A stretch of 64,000 bases of DNA from the IMG/VR virus record IMGVR_UViG_3300034072_002211, positions 1 through 64,000 of that record; one strand, written 5' to 3'. The position numbers were made by a program, and so were the translations under genes. Source of the DNA: a virus. The first letter of the stretch is position 1. Each line of letters opens with the position of its first letter. Shown piece after piece: positions 11,401-18,270 of this stretch. The notes beneath the pieces are model-generated. The model worked only from the letters and a program-made list of their open reading frames with translations, searched no databases and had not been told where the DNA came from.

Positions 11401-13574
11401 ACCACAGCGATGGCGATGGCCGTTGGACTTGGGACGTCTACACCTCAACCTCGAAGTATCAGGTTGCTAAGGCGCGTTCCACGATGAAGCTCAGCGAAGC
11501 ATTCTATGATGATTCGCGCGTGGAGTTTGGTCCTCGCCAGGTGGCAGCAATCCTAGGCGCAAGTGAAGCAACCCGTATCACACCAGAGAGGATTCAGGAA
11601 CTCGCAGACATCATCAACTATCGCGATGGTTCAAGCGAGATTGAGTTCATGCTGAACACCATGAAGACTATCCTTCTGAACACCCTTCAGAAGAACAGGC
11701 TCTTCTTTGGCATGGTCAAGAGCGCGTTTAAGCAGAGCCAGGTCGTTGACTGGGCATTCAAGACGTCGTTCCTCTACCTGGGCGGCTATTCGGAGACCCT
11801 GCGTCAGAGCCCAGTTGCCTTCAAGGATCAGATTGACAACGTCATTGCCTACTTGGAAGAGGTCAAGCCATACCACGTCAAGATTCGTGAGTATGTGCGC
11901 CGACTGAGCTATGGTCCTGACCTTGCTGATCTGGCAATCACTGACTTTGACAAGCCTGTCTATCCAGACGGTCAGCGCAATCGCGTTCTCGACGTTAAGA
12001 ACGAGAACGACCGCAACATCATGGGTATCAACCGTCCTTGGAAGGATTGGTTCGAGAACTATGAGAAGGCACCAACGCCACTGACCAAGTGGGATCTGGA
12101 GTGGAACGGCGTTCGCAAGATGAACGTGACCATGAAGTTCGACCGCATTTCTTGCGGCACGGTTCGTGGTTGGGATACGGCTCCTTGGGATCCACCACTT
12201 CTCGTCTACAGCCAGATTGGCAGCAATACGCAGAGCCTCAGTCAGCTGAATGCTCTCTACAGGAATGTGAACACCCAGGGTGAGCTCAACTACTTCCGCG
12301 ATCAGACTGTGGAAACCATTGAGGAACGCAACTTCCTGGTGCGTAAGGGCATCATTACACCAGACCGTCCAGGTTCGATTGTAACTGTCCTTCAGGAAGG
12401 CTCCCACTATATGTGGACCGGCAACGAGTGGATCAAGTTCGAGGCCATTGGCTGGGATCAGGATCCCGACATGGGCACCGCAACCCGCATCGAAGATGCT
12501 TACCGTCCTCTGCCTGGTATGACCCGTAAGGATGATCCAGGTGTGATTGCTGGTTGTGAATTTGACGGCACGGTGATGACTGACACGTTCCAATATGACG
12601 CTTGGGACATCTTCGAGTGGGATTCCACTGGCTACAGCCAGGGTATCCGTGAACGTGCTGGCTTCGATCAGGAAACTGTTGATGGCAACACTACTCCTGC
12701 TGATGAGAACGATCCTGCTTACGTGGGCATCACTGGCAATGAGTTCAGCCAGCCAGCAGTGAACGGCGCACGTCCTCATGAGCTGGTTCAGATCCGTGGC
12801 GTTGAAAGCGTTGTGATCAACGTCCGCAAGGCTTCTGGCCCTTACATGAAGAACTTCATGAACGCACAGGGCAAGTGGCAGGACACTCTGGTCAGTCAGA
12901 GCGAAATGACGTTTGTTTCCTGGGATCAGAGCGCCCACTCAGTGACCCTGACGGTGCCTAGCTGGACTGAGGATGCTCAGGGCTACACGCCGCTACATGA
13001 CCCTCAGAACCCTTCTACGGGCTTCATCAAGAATGTCATGTTGAGCAAGGGTTACAGGTCTTCAAGCAATGTGGACATGAGTGCCGCAGGAACCAAGACC
13101 TTCAAGCTTCGCGATCTCAGTGATATTGATGGTATTCCAGCTGGTCTGAGGGGCGACAATGTGAACGTTGCGGTTGTGAACACCAAGGATCCAACCAAGC
13201 GCGCAATTGGTGTTCTGTCAAACAGCAAGGGTAGCGAAAAGAACTGGGACGGTCAGGTCACTATCACGTTCTCAACGGGCTTCGTGAACCTTGGTTCGGG
13301 TAAGAGCTGGAACATCATCCCAGTTGATATGTTCAACGAACCAGGCATCGTGTGGGTAGGTGACGCACGCTTCACCTACAACAGCATGACCCGCAATGGT
13401 TCGACTGTGGTCCTCGAAAATGCCTACCTGTCAGCAAGCACCTTGGCACCACTGAACATCACTGAAGATGGTGTTTCGCTGGTCAAGACTTCGCCGGTGC
13501 TGGACGGCTCTATCCAGCGCAGGATGGCAAGCAACCATTCTGACGCAGTGCCTCACGGCCCTAACAGGCCGTGA
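2475..13574 (+). CDS. Giant baseplate/tail structural protein (3,699 aa)
   Basis: This single frame of 11.1 kb takes up 17% of the window. It sits directly after the gp6-like gene, where T4 has gp7 (about 1,030 residues). The N-terminal 160 residues contain 'LPAVHQTETLQKFFGASLDH', a type of opening I associate with large virion proteins of T4-like phages. Residues about 165-347 look like an inserted beta jelly-roll (FDFLKLDSWD, RERLVVYIND, DESLGIDNVRV). Near residue 3,130 is 'VIAYLEEVKPYHVKIREYV', a conserved signature of T4-like baseplate-region proteins. No membrane segment, signal peptide or enzyme motif was seen. It likely forms an outer baseplate wedge arm or adhesin. The structural role is well supported by position and length; the exact gp7 equivalence is inference. 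Confidence 0.7.
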   Translation: MAKKTNRNPFAFTPIVLDQDNHEKRRVIKQLPAVHQTETLQKFFGASLDHLFDPGKGKPINGYVGQKPLWYDPDQDYYLEEGTDDRTFYQLEASMVSKNVEGQLTDLLPYPDLVNQLRFQGALTNNHNRLFSQDFYTWCPPIDLDKIVNFRQYVWLPIDDVAPTSTFEDGQTDGWILADGTPAPVSGPYSGINKFVGRFAGTPAGDQVVSKTFTLNSAITTANAQFDFLKLDSWDYAGGSAGVRERLVVYINDQVAFEFTPVGISGEGGLSLGSGTISLGDITGTYNVTSPGVDTHLGASATWTDRVYRVTVNLTGTGKTFKLGFGSTTNQAIDDESLGIDNVRVWQSSKTGIELNGPTHKSISPGTTKDYFLPGYGPTGDPELKKFYDLSILTDKLIHAEVDGVSRSFTYVPGQDKITFDQRPAADAEVSISVYSDLENNAIGLPNARPEAFGGVQLSSGMRVIITLDRNSDFKKSNVYIVEGVGSSIFLIKEEDWGAGAAPDYMVMARGAANRNEWSTRNRWFHVSTLPDNMDPDYVLKQRATRPIIEFNRDLELYNYGLRRRLDVDLVVENIEDLNGYMNQFPQDVTLGGVRITTRGTTLINVAAVNPRTGTTYGDVSSIRVMVRNTVNPLLNNNVLVLVNQGGALKLILETDGENPSGEPVYGEVFNVLLGSYSGKNLHWDGTNWVESQHKVKANQAPLFELYDLNGNSLRDEGLYPNSTFKGSRLFGYRIDTTGSRIADQALGLPLIHDNKGQIQFENYLSTETYQYVVGGKFLDIVGFYFHKVGNIDAELETLSNDWYKAPTQTRQFMVDRYVSDGRTKLFNISQNAQDITVTRGRVNESKSFERTTLVEDKDFIRVGRQIMIINIQLGDVIEIRTYSSENPPADAKGHYEVPLNLQANPDNAEVDFMTKGDFYDHFSEIMKKQAGFKGAEYSDNNFRDTPKAPNLGTHIIQHSAGLLKTMLLAGNSQLDITAAIRYADAEYARFKDKFQKKILSYTFTGRLANAENYDVWINTALDELNKGKTKHFAFYLSGMAQNESNRLPTFIPPTPSFLGVYPLYAPELISQEVEGADDVWFVRGHDGSLTLGENETCARVLHALELRIFDSVTATVRLRDRPACDFQEAYSDQYRTNEYSYEEYLQVLRPSFERWSVAYRQDYKVNDLSDTTIESKINRKANPWMWNWSSVPMANGQSVPGHWRGIYEKFYGTQRPDLTPWESLGFAIKPEWWDDRYGPAPYTSENLVLWDDLEQGYIHEGERRGINAKWARPGLQQFMPVDARGRLRHPGPRDLIAYNNVTADTDLSYIPDPTYFTEENGGGWFWKVENDTYLGDEVRGRFETKAEALADYVRSWEDRHDDGVLGCGICPQVPLYSDRAADWNFGDIGPVEQTWRRSSAFAFAAATAGYLMKPAKFVELGWNTQDIGLFFKNTPNEQWLNQDTKGRPQHRELQVHGEVLEDLSLVTKVGIQQWVSDLLASKNTAINENFATRVRGLGSQLSYKVAGFTDSQTLVAVTDAFGRVPSEDITISLYRSPSIREETYSGVAIEYTGRGYEIYGYDALNPYFSVMAPAIHAGRISVGDGAKSAAVPNWNPGTYYSVDITVKYQDNFYRSNKTHTSSSFFEPEFWTQVARPQYADGSTLLWYLEGELDPVAEKIAYGTVLKTPQDVADFLNGYQRYLESRGWIFENLGEDEQEVRDWKQALKSFITWSRADVRQPGDYITLSPSSKLVRFATDQGTIQPIEQIINGLYAIVDQNGQPIDSQATRVVRNDGNITVTCDASTSGIFGLRLYVSELEHVLVFNNKTIFGDTIYSPLLNIKQPRIRLQGFKTVGWKGRIDAPGFIVTGDRLTPNFERAADDFRRFFDIESMENKKLQDRARANFGYEEKEYLNNLLLTPTNQFEFYQGMIQQKGSSTSMRRLLRSNFIRHNKGLKLFEEWAFRVGDYGGQEVTPQLDIQIRQSEFKHNPQLIQFSNAVTPNTYGIIDVVDLNVGQDNRALDDRWHWRPDMKAIEWPLRDFGQGDAPLPTAGYVNLDEVRFTVATKAEFEDFFGQQEATDEPLEAGDRVWVYGIGSGKPEDSWMTYKFHDTGYNILNTFMPTFEGQGTVVQLDQNIKGYQNADTNPWNTTFYVAQPLLAGENDENGNAISGEMLVLKNLQDADVNPRTTYKPRVLGKAKLALTGTSGTTGFVMGFTPEAQQMIHRIKVIVDEPFAEGSTFELGYQNDLDAFVAIREEDQRDIYPTNYDNEAVLVQTPATSYMPPNVSTADVELIRVGRVSNFCAQTVVEWYWTRSDGSTANGSVTFLRPSDVVGDTDTDDAYLQTIQLPVTPSAMSGTLRVVTNGVQTDVQVLTFLRTNQAGINSVDLTRAATYEFSRAVGMSMYPWNTNTAGADREMIATLNSLGTQGSLRVEVDYFYVKGFELTEVLNGAVVPATSNVDGGTADVFTWIKTRYPSLNGISGALQDGDLIEVDSAHDTPGRWAVYKKVVSEWTIVRRQNRKINSDLLTSAGIFNSQENKLKLILQVYDPYKGFIPGVADRELEFKTFNDPAVYNDGRMIWGKEQVGKLWWDLSAVRYLDYEIYDSWKSNDHSGVNYRWKNWGRVAPNSSVDIYQWVRSPVAPNGWSDYVESKADLKIDNKPTGTVEEDAKYVTATEWNDDIQADETIYYFWVKNPTVVPTLPSRKLSAKQVSNILTDPAANDIPFFAVIDTNKVIVGGIKQFLNETDTVLKIKWLKDAEITNNHHKQWMILREEDERNTINDTLWNKMRDSLVGWDSTQKYVPDEKLPGAQQIGAMVRPRQSWFPADASPNGGQRPSRSARAAFVDCLNDILSEQPFIDQWYNWSEVFDKGENLPAPDRYITTALDLVDLRNLLPAARNMVQPGECVLIQNTAEAAGFWTLWKLVEIAGQRQFILEDFQKWRMQEGELWSLADWYADGWSAKNFPNYRFPTTAARDAAGNLDVTLLKGTLVQIDHSDGDGRWTWDVYTSTSKYQVAKARSTMKLSEAFYDDSRVEFGPRQVAAILGASEATRITPERIQELADIINYRDGSSEIEFMLNTMKTILLNTLQKNRLFFGMVKSAFKQSQVVDWAFKTSFLYLGGYSETLRQSPVAFKDQIDNVIAYLEEVKPYHVKIREYVRRLSYGPDLADLAITDFDKPVYPDGQRNRVLDVKNENDRNIMGINRPWKDWFENYEKAPTPLTKWDLEWNGVRKMNVTMKFDRISCGTVRGWDTAPWDPPLLVYSQIGSNTQSLSQLNALYRNVNTQGELNYFRDQTVETIEERNFLVRKGIITPDRPGSIVTVLQEGSHYMWTGNEWIKFEAIGWDQDPDMGTATRIEDAYRPLPGMTRKDDPGVIAGCEFDGTVMTDTFQYDAWDIFEWDSTGYSQGIRERAGFDQETVDGNTTPADENDPAYVGITGNEFSQPAVNGARPHELVQIRGVESVVINVRKASGPYMKNFMNAQGKWQDTLVSQSEMTFVSWDQSAHSVTLTVPSWTEDAQGYTPLHDPQNPSTGFIKNVMLSKGYRSSSNVDMSAAGTKTFKLRDLSDIDGIPAGLRGDNVNVAVVNTKDPTKRAIGVLSNSKGSEKNWDGQVTITFSTGFVNLGSGKSWNIIPVDMFNEPGIVWVGDARFTYNSMTRNGSTVVLENAYLSASTLAPLNITEDGVSLVKTSPVLDGSIQRRMASNHSDAVPHGPNRP
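2967..3515 (+). other. Jelly-roll domain inserted in the giant protein
   Basis: Codons about 165-347 of the giant protein form a compositionally distinct block. It opens with a 'TFEDGQTDGW' strand, contains a 'FDFLKLDSWD' core and 'RERLVVYIND', and closes with 'DESLGIDNVRVW'. This order resembles the beta-sandwich modules of bacterial secreted calcium-binding and adhesion proteins. The flanking sequence returns to the phage-like pattern. Carbohydrate or surface binding is inferred, not shown. Confidence 0.45.
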
Positions 13575-13581
13575 GTAGCTG

Positions 13582-13589
13582 AATAAATA
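13582..13589 (+). promoter_or_regulatory. T4-type late promoter
   Basis: AATAAATA fits the NATAAATA form of late promoters in T4-like phages. It lies 8 bases after the giant gene's stop and 26 bases before the ATG of the next structural gene, leaving room for a short leader with an AGGAG ribosome site. Late promoters use a phage sigma factor (gp55 type) that would be encoded elsewhere. Confidence 0.6.
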
Positions 13590-13614
13590 CACACATAATA
13601 GGAGTGGAGAAACC

Positions 13615-14178
13615 ATGAGCGAAGATTTCAAGGACGACGTTCTTCCCAAGATTACGGGTCACGTTCTGATTCGCGACCCAGAAACTGGTCATGTCCTGCT
13701 GGACAAGAAGAACGCGGTTCACTATGAAAACATGAGCCTTGCGATTGGCTATGCCCTCGCAAACAAGGGTGAAGGTGTTATCTACGCCATGGCGTTTGGT
13801 AATGGTGGTAGTGCGGTGTCTGGCACTGGCGCAATCACCTATTTCCCAACCAACACCCAGGATCCTAAGGCTGACCTCTACGATCCCACGTATCAGAAGC
13901 TGATCAACGGCACCTCGACCAACTTTATTGAGGTCAAGCATCTGTTGGGCACGCCTTACACTGACATCGTGGTCACCTGCACGCTGGATTACAATGAGCC
14001 AAGCGGACAGGAAGCCTTCGACGACGCAACCAATGCCGACGGTATGTTCGTGTTCGACGAACTTGGACTCAAGACTAGCGAAGGCATGTTGCTCACTCAC
14101 GTGATCTTCAATCCAATTCAGAAGTCCCTGAACCGACTGATTGAGGTTGTCTACACGCTCAGGATCCAGATGTCCTAA
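13615..14178 (+). CDS. Virion structural protein, 187 aa
   Basis: The gene starts at ATG 13615 after AGGAG and a late promoter, and ends in TAA. It encodes a soluble 187-residue protein without signal or membrane segments. It begins 'MSEDFKDDVLPKITGHVLIR' and ends 'LIEVVYTLRIQMS', a beta-rich ending typical of baseplate or fibre-attachment proteins. It lies between the giant baseplate protein and the fibre cassette, so a role in joining fibres to the baseplate is likely. The family is one I associate with T4-like marine phages but cannot name. Confidence 0.55.
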   Translation: MSEDFKDDVLPKITGHVLIRDPETGHVLLDKKNAVHYENMSLAIGYALANKGEGVIYAMAFGNGGSAVSGTGAITYFPTNTQDPKADLYDPTYQKLINGTSTNFIEVKHLLGTPYTDIVVTCTLDYNEPSGQEAFDDATNADGMFVFDELGLKTSEGMLLTHVIFNPIQKSLNRLIEVVYTLRIQMS

Positions 14179-14200
14179 TAAGTGCGTGGTTTATAGGACA

Positions 14201-14207
14201 CTAAATA
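14201..14207 (+). promoter_or_regulatory. Probable late promoter (CTAAATA variant)
   Basis: CTAAATA differs from NATAAATA at one position. It stands 19 bases before the ATG of the first fibre gene and upstream of its GGAGG ribosome site. Its position between two late genes supports the reading; the mismatch lowers confidence. Confidence 0.4.
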
Positions 14208-14225
14208 TCAGAAATTGGAGGGCTT

Positions 14226-15335
14226 ATGAGCTATCGACTCACAAAGGCAGACGGTAAGAGCGTCATTGTCCAGGACATGGCCAAGGAAATCGTTGGCGGT
14301 CTGACTATGCTGGGTTATGGCTTCACCAACTATGGTGATGAAGTGGCTCAGAACTTTATCAAGGATCTAGAAAACAACGCTGGTCTTGCTGAACCAGCTA
14401 ACCCAGTGCTTGGTCAGTTCTGGTTCCAGTTGCCATTGGATCAAGCCACTCAGAACAAGAATCTTCGCGTCTGCGTTTCTACTTCTGCTCCTACGCTAGA
14501 GGGACGCTGGAAGATTCTATTCGGCATTAGCCCAGCCGGACAGGTTCTGCTTGATGCTTGGACTCTGCGTGGCGCAGGCCCTGATGCTAATCCCGGTGTT
14601 CCTGGCTCTGTTGTGACCCGTGGTTCCAACGGCAAGATCCTCTCCTCCAACATTGATTTCCCAGCTCAGGCCAGTACGGTTGATGCTGCGAACCGTCTAA
14701 CCAATACTCGTATTTTTGGTTCGCGTAACGGCGGTCTTCCGTTCAACGGAACTCAAGACGTCGGTCTCACGACTGCCCATATCGCAGAAGCTGACCAGCT
14801 CTATTATAGAACTGATCGTGCCCGTCAGGCATTCTCCGGTGGTCGTTATATCACTGTTGATCAGAATACTGGTCAGATCAGTTTCAATGGTCCAGATCCA
14901 ACAAGTGGTGCAACTGGTCCACAGGGACCGGCCGGTCCAACTGGTCCACAGGGCCCACAGGGCCCTCAAGGTCCACAGGGCCCACAGGGACCCCAGGGCG
15001 CAACCGGCACCTTTGATGGGTCTGCTGGTTTTGAAGGTTCAAAGGATTTGAATGGTTGGCAGAAACTGCCAAGTGGTCTGATTATCCAGTGGGGTCAGTT
15101 CTACTGGCCTGACACTGACGGCCCAATGTATATCAGCTATCCGGTCTCTTACCCAAGTCAGGCTTTTAACGTCTGGCTATCTATTCTTGGAAACCCAAAT
15201 AGAGGTGGTGACCGAAACGAAGAAGACGACGAGCAGATCTGGGCCAACACTTATACTAATTCTCAGTTCGTTGTCCGAGACACTGGTGACGACAACGCCG
15301 GCTACAATGTGGCTTGGCTTTCGATAGGATATTAA
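14226..15335 (+). CDS. Collagen-like tail fibre A
   Basis: A 369-residue fibre protein. Residues 1-60 ('IVGGLTMLGYGFTNYGDEVA') resemble the N-terminal baseplate-attachment part of other phage fibres. A central region of about 35 residues is made of Gly-Pro-Gln triplets (nt about 14905-15010), a collagen-like triple-helix stalk. The C-terminal 90 residues begin 'GWQKLPSGLIIQWG' and end 'VAWLSIGY', the pattern of trimeric tail-fibre tip domains that bind host receptors. It is paralogous to fibre B (15736) with a small chaperone-like gene between them. GGAGG precedes the ATG. Confidence 0.8.
   Translation: MSYRLTKADGKSVIVQDMAKEIVGGLTMLGYGFTNYGDEVAQNFIKDLENNAGLAEPANPVLGQFWFQLPLDQATQNKNLRVCVSTSAPTLEGRWKILFGISPAGQVLLDAWTLRGAGPDANPGVPGSVVTRGSNGKILSSNIDFPAQASTVDAANRLTNTRIFGSRNGGLPFNGTQDVGLTTAHIAEADQLYYRTDRARQAFSGGRYITVDQNTGQISFNGPDPTSGATGPQGPAGPTGPQGPQGPQGPQGPQGPQGATGTFDGSAGFEGSKDLNGWQKLPSGLIIQWGQFYWPDTDGPMYISYPVSYPSQAFNVWLSILGNPNRGGDRNEEDDEQIWANTYTNSQFVVRDTGDDNAGYNVAWLSIGY
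14760..15003 (+). repeat. Fibre-cassette repeat, copy 1 (collagen stalk)
   Basis: The stretch coding for 'TAHIAEADQLYY' through the Gly-Pro-Gln stalk is nearly identical at DNA level to bases 16377-16620 in fibre B. The longest shared runs are in the stalk. DNA identity well above that of the flanking parts suggests recent gene conversion or duplication. Confidence 0.75.
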
Positions 15336-15336
15336 C

Positions 15337-15723
15337 ATGGCAACCCATTTCTACAGCCCCAAGACGTCAGGGTTCTATAACAAGAACATTCACACCTCGA
15401 TGCCAGAGGATGCTTTCCCTGTTTCTGACGCCAAGTATGACGAACTCATGGAAGGTCAGTCCGCTGGTAAGAAGATTGTCTACAAGGCCAGGAAGCTTCA
15501 GCTTGAAGATTATGAAGTTGCGACCGTCACTTGGGAAAAGATTCGTGATCGTCGTGACACACTCCTGACAAAATGCGACTGGACTCAGATTCCAGACGCT
15601 CCTATGGACGAGGAAACCCGCACCGACTGGCGTGAATATCGTCAGAAGCTGCGCGATATTACTGAATCGTTCCCTTCGCCAGAGCAGGTTGTTTGGCCAA
15701 TGGCTCCTGACGCTACTTCGTAA
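15337..15723 (+). CDS. Tail-fibre assembly-like protein
   Basis: A 128-residue protein whose C-terminal half ('IRDRRDTLLTKCDWTQIPDA' and 'YRQKLRDI') matches the conserved core of phage tail-fibre assembly proteins. In those families it is the 'W-x-x-L-R-x-x-R-D-x-L-L-x-x-t-D-W-t-Q' pattern. Family members act as chaperones or adaptors for trimeric fibres. It starts one base after the stop of fibre A and precedes fibre B, so it probably serves one or both fibres. Confidence 0.75.
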   Translation: MATHFYSPKTSGFYNKNIHTSMPEDAFPVSDAKYDELMEGQSAGKKIVYKARKLQLEDYEVATVTWEKIRDRRDTLLTKCDWTQIPDAPMDEETRTDWREYRQKLRDITESFPSPEQVVWPMAPDATS

Positions 15724-15735
15724 ACTGGAGACAAA

Positions 15736-16950
15736 ATGAGCTACACAGTCAACAATAGCAACGGCGACATTGTTTCGATCGTCAACGACTTCAGGAAGGA
15801 GATCGCTGGCGGTCTGAACCTCCTAGGTTATGGCTATGTGAACTTTGGTGAAGACATTGCTGAAAACTTTGTCAAGATTGCTGAAAACTTCACCAAGATC
15901 AGTCCACCCTACAAGTATAGGATTGGTCAGATCTGGATGGACAGCCTGATTGATCCAACGGCAGATCTCAAGGACGACAGTGGTGCGCTGATTGTTAAGA
16001 GGAACAACTATTACACCCTGAGGGTGGCAGTTGCGAACTCTACCTATGAGGCCCTGGACGAAACCACGGTCAAGCATGTCCCATATGTGGACAACCACTG
16101 GGTTCCTCTATTTGCCATCGACGGTGCCGGCAAACGTGCGGCTCTTGTCTACAATGGTGTTGCGGCTTTTCCAGATGTGAACGCAACCCCTGGCTCACTG
16201 GTCATTCGTGGTTCCGATGGTAAGATCCCATCGAGCAGCTTGCCTTCGATTGATAACGTGCCTAGTGCTGCCAACTCCAACCACTCAAACTCGTCTACAA
16301 AGCTGGACAATGTTCGTGTCTTTGGTTCGCGTAATGGTGGTATCGGTTTTGATGGTACGCAGAACGTTCCCCTAACTACAGCCCATATCGCAGAAGCTGA
16401 CCAGCTCTATTATAGCGACGGTCGAGCTCGTAACGCGATTTCAGGTGGACGCTATATCACAGTTGACCACAACACTGGTCAGATCAGTTTCAATGGTCCA
16501 GATCCAACAAGCGGTGCCACTGGTCCACAGGGACCGGCCGGTCCAACTGGTCCACAGGGCCCACAGGGCCCTCAAGGTCCACAGGGTCCACAGGGCCCTC
16601 AAGGTCCACAGGGCCCCGCAGGCTCCTCCGCAGACGTTATCGTGGCTTCTTCCTACGGCACCAACGGCTATGTAGTTTATAATGGTGGCTTCTGTATCCA
16701 GTGGGGTAGGTATCGAGGCTATATGTCAGGAGAACGTTCGCTTTTGGTAACTCTTCCAATTGCTTTCGCTAGTTCGCCGTACGTCGTAAATACGGTCGCT
16801 TACCTGAATGCATACAGAAATAAGGCGGACCTTTGGGTTCAGCGTGTAGGGGAAGGTACTAGCACTTACTTTTCAGTTGCGCTACAGAGTGATGACGGTG
16901 ATGACGCGAACGTTGATGGTTTCGACTGGGTAGCATACGGTAGGGTCTAA
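15736..16950 (+). CDS. Collagen-like tail fibre B
   Basis: A 404-residue paralogue of fibre A with the same layout: an N-terminal attachment part ('EIAGGLNLLGYGYVNFGEDI'), a Gly-Pro-Gln stalk (nt about 16520-16620) and a different C-terminal tip ending 'GFDWVAYGRV'. It also has an extra 35 residues before the stalk. The tips of A and B differ strongly while their stalks are nearly identical, which points to two receptor specificities. TGGAG precedes the ATG at 15736. Confidence 0.8.
   Translation: MSYTVNNSNGDIVSIVNDFRKEIAGGLNLLGYGYVNFGEDIAENFVKIAENFTKISPPYKYRIGQIWMDSLIDPTADLKDDSGALIVKRNNYYTLRVAVANSTYEALDETTVKHVPYVDNHWVPLFAIDGAGKRAALVYNGVAAFPDVNATPGSLVIRGSDGKIPSSSLPSIDNVPSAANSNHSNSSTKLDNVRVFGSRNGGIGFDGTQNVPLTTAHIAEADQLYYSDGRARNAISGGRYITVDHNTGQISFNGPDPTSGATGPQGPAGPTGPQGPQGPQGPQGPQGPQGPQGPAGSSADVIVASSYGTNGYVVYNGGFCIQWGRYRGYMSGERSLLVTLPIAFASSPYVVNTVAYLNAYRNKADLWVQRVGEGTSTYFSVALQSDDGDDANVDGFDWVAYGRV
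16377..16620 (+). repeat. Fibre-cassette repeat, copy 2 (collagen stalk)
   Basis: Second copy of the fibre-cassette repeat. It shares long identical runs with bases 14760-15003 but carries an additional Gly-Pro-Gln block, so the two stalks differ in length. Such repeats allow recombination between the two fibre genes. Confidence 0.75.
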
Positions 16951-16954
16951 GACA

Positions 16955-16985
16955 GTTGAACCCCGGACTAGGTCCGGGGTTCAAC
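16955..16985. terminator. Perfect hairpin between convergent operons
   Basis: A perfect 14-bp inverted repeat (16955-16968 with 16972-16985) and a 3-base loop lie five bases after the stop of fibre B and just beyond the stop of thyX. There is no T-run on either strand. The location between converging genes makes a bidirectional transcription end likely. Confidence 0.65.
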
Positions 16986-17000
16986 CATGAGTAGAAGACC

Positions 17001-17939
17001 TTAGAGCTTGAAAGCAGCCTTGAACTCGTTGAGCTCACGCTTGCTCATACGGAAGTGATCCAGCATTTCGGCTTCAGTTTCGAACTGCGCCTGAATGTGG
17101 TCATAAGCTTCCGAGAAGCTGAGATCGAACTCGTTGGAACGAGTGATCAGTGCCTGAAGGAATTCCACTTCCATACCCGAGAGGGTCTTGGCGTCGCGGA
17201 TGTAGTCCTCATAGGCTTCGCAAGCTGCTGGGAACAGAGGCTGAATCAGCTTGTAGATGGCGCGTGCGAACTCCTGGATCTCCCACTGAGCGTGTGAGTC
17301 TTCGCGCAGCTTCAGCATGTGGAAGAGGTTGTGCAGGTTCTGCTTCCAGTAGAGCTCAGTGTAACCGGCGACTGGCATCACAGTGCGAGCCAACTCACGA
17401 GTCATGCCAGGGAACTCTTCGGTAAAACCAAAGTTGTCCATGGTCATCTCGCTGCCCTCGCCGAGCAGGGTCTGATAGACCTGGTGGCTATGCTTGGTTG
17501 CCTGAGCAATCAGCTTCTGAGCTGCCTCAGCATCGCGTGGGTCCATTTCACCGCCGCGGCCCTGCTTGTTCAGGGTGCTCTGTGGCTGAATGTTCTCGAG
17601 CTTGGGGATATACATCTCGTCAGTGAGAACCGAGTAGCGGGCGCTATACTCGTTGAGGCTGCTGGTGCGGTGACGGACCAGCTGGCGCATGACGAAGATG
17701 GGAAGCTTGAGGTGAAGCTTTACTTCACACATCTCAAGCGGGCTGGTGTGCTTATGGCGCACTAGGTAGCGGATGAGTCCACGGTCCTCACGAACACTCT
17801 TGGTGCCGTTACCGTAAGAAACTCGAGCCGCGCTGACGATGTCTGCGTCGCTGCCCATGTGATCAACCAGGCCAACGAAGCCATGGTCGAGAACTGGGAC
17901 ATACTTGGCATCGCCAAGAACGTCGGTCTGAAGGGTCAT
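17001..17939 (-). CDS. thyX: Flavin-dependent thymidylate synthase ThyX
   Basis: ThyX methylates dUMP to dTMP using FAD, NADPH and methylene-THF. The diagnostic motif R-H-R-x-x-S-x-N-E-x-S-x-R-Y is present ('RHRTSSLNEYSARYS', residues 89-103). The start is set at ATG 17939, eight bases after AGGAG, giving 312 residues; an upstream in-frame ATG at 17981 lacks a ribosome site. It is somewhat longer than typical bacterial ThyX (about 230-260 residues). ThyX is common in large phages and supplies dTTP for phage DNA synthesis. It is the last gene of the first - strand operon. Confidence 0.95.
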   Translation of the reverse strand: MTLQTDVLGDAKYVPVLDHGFVGLVDHMGSDADIVSAARVSYGNGTKSVREDRGLIRYLVRHKHTSPLEMCEVKLHLKLPIFVMRQLVRHRTSSLNEYSARYSVLTDEMYIPKLENIQPQSTLNKQGRGGEMDPRDAEAAQKLIAQATKHSHQVYQTLLGEGSEMTMDNFGFTEEFPGMTRELARTVMPVAGYTELYWKQNLHNLFHMLKLREDSHAQWEIQEFARAIYKLIQPLFPAACEAYEDYIRDAKTLSGMEVEFLQALITRSNEFDLSFSEAYDHIQAQFETEAEMLDHFRMSKRELNEFKAAFKL

Positions 17940-17956
17940 TCTACACTCCTGGTATT

Positions 17957-17988
17957 TTCTGGTTTGAGTGTGTCTTCTCAAACCAGAA
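17957..17988 (-). terminator. 12-bp hairpin upstream of thyX
   Basis: A perfect 12-bp inverted repeat (17957-17968 with 17977-17988, 8-base loop) lies between the stop of the 17995 gene and the thyX ribosome site. No T-run follows on the - strand. It could end the upstream transcript, protect the thyX message or mark an RNA-processing site. Confidence 0.5.
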
Positions 17989-17994
17989 TATACG

Positions 17995-18270
17995 TTAGAG
18001 CGCGATATCCTTCAATATAATTTCGGCGAAGTGGCGGATTGTGTCCTTGACTTCGGAGAGATTGAGGATGAGACCAATTTCAGCGATGCCTTGCTCTTCG
18101 AGGCTCTCGTCGTCCAACATGATCTCCTCGAGCTCTTCGCGCGAGATGATGTAGACTTCGTCATCGAGGTCTGTAACGCACGCCGCTGAGACAAACTCAG
18201 CTGGAACATGGTCAGGTTCGATTTCGCTTAGGATCTTATCGAGAAGGTCCTCAAACTCCTGTGTCGCCAT
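17995..18270 (-). CDS. Small acidic protein, unknown
   Basis: A 91-residue, strongly acidic protein ('EELEEIMLDDESLEEQGIAE'), predicted to be helical. ATG 18270 is preferred because AAGGAG lies eight bases upstream; a GTG at 18279 is also in frame. The start overlaps the end of the 18251 gene by 20 bases. No family recognised. Confidence 0.6.
   Translation of the reverse strand: MATQEFEDLLDKILSEIEPDHVPAEFVSAACVTDLDDEVYIISREELEEIMLDDESLEEQGIAEIGLILNLSEVKDTIRHFAEIILKDIAL

Noticed and set aside
11631-12938. Long antisense frames in the giant protein gene, here 435 codons
   Set aside because: They mirror codon usage of the coding strand, have no ribosome site and resemble no protein.
14890-15003. 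CRISPR-like or satellite repeat
   Set aside because: The short repeats are codons for a Gly-Pro-Gln collagen stalk within an intact fibre gene. No spacer pattern exists anywhere in the window.
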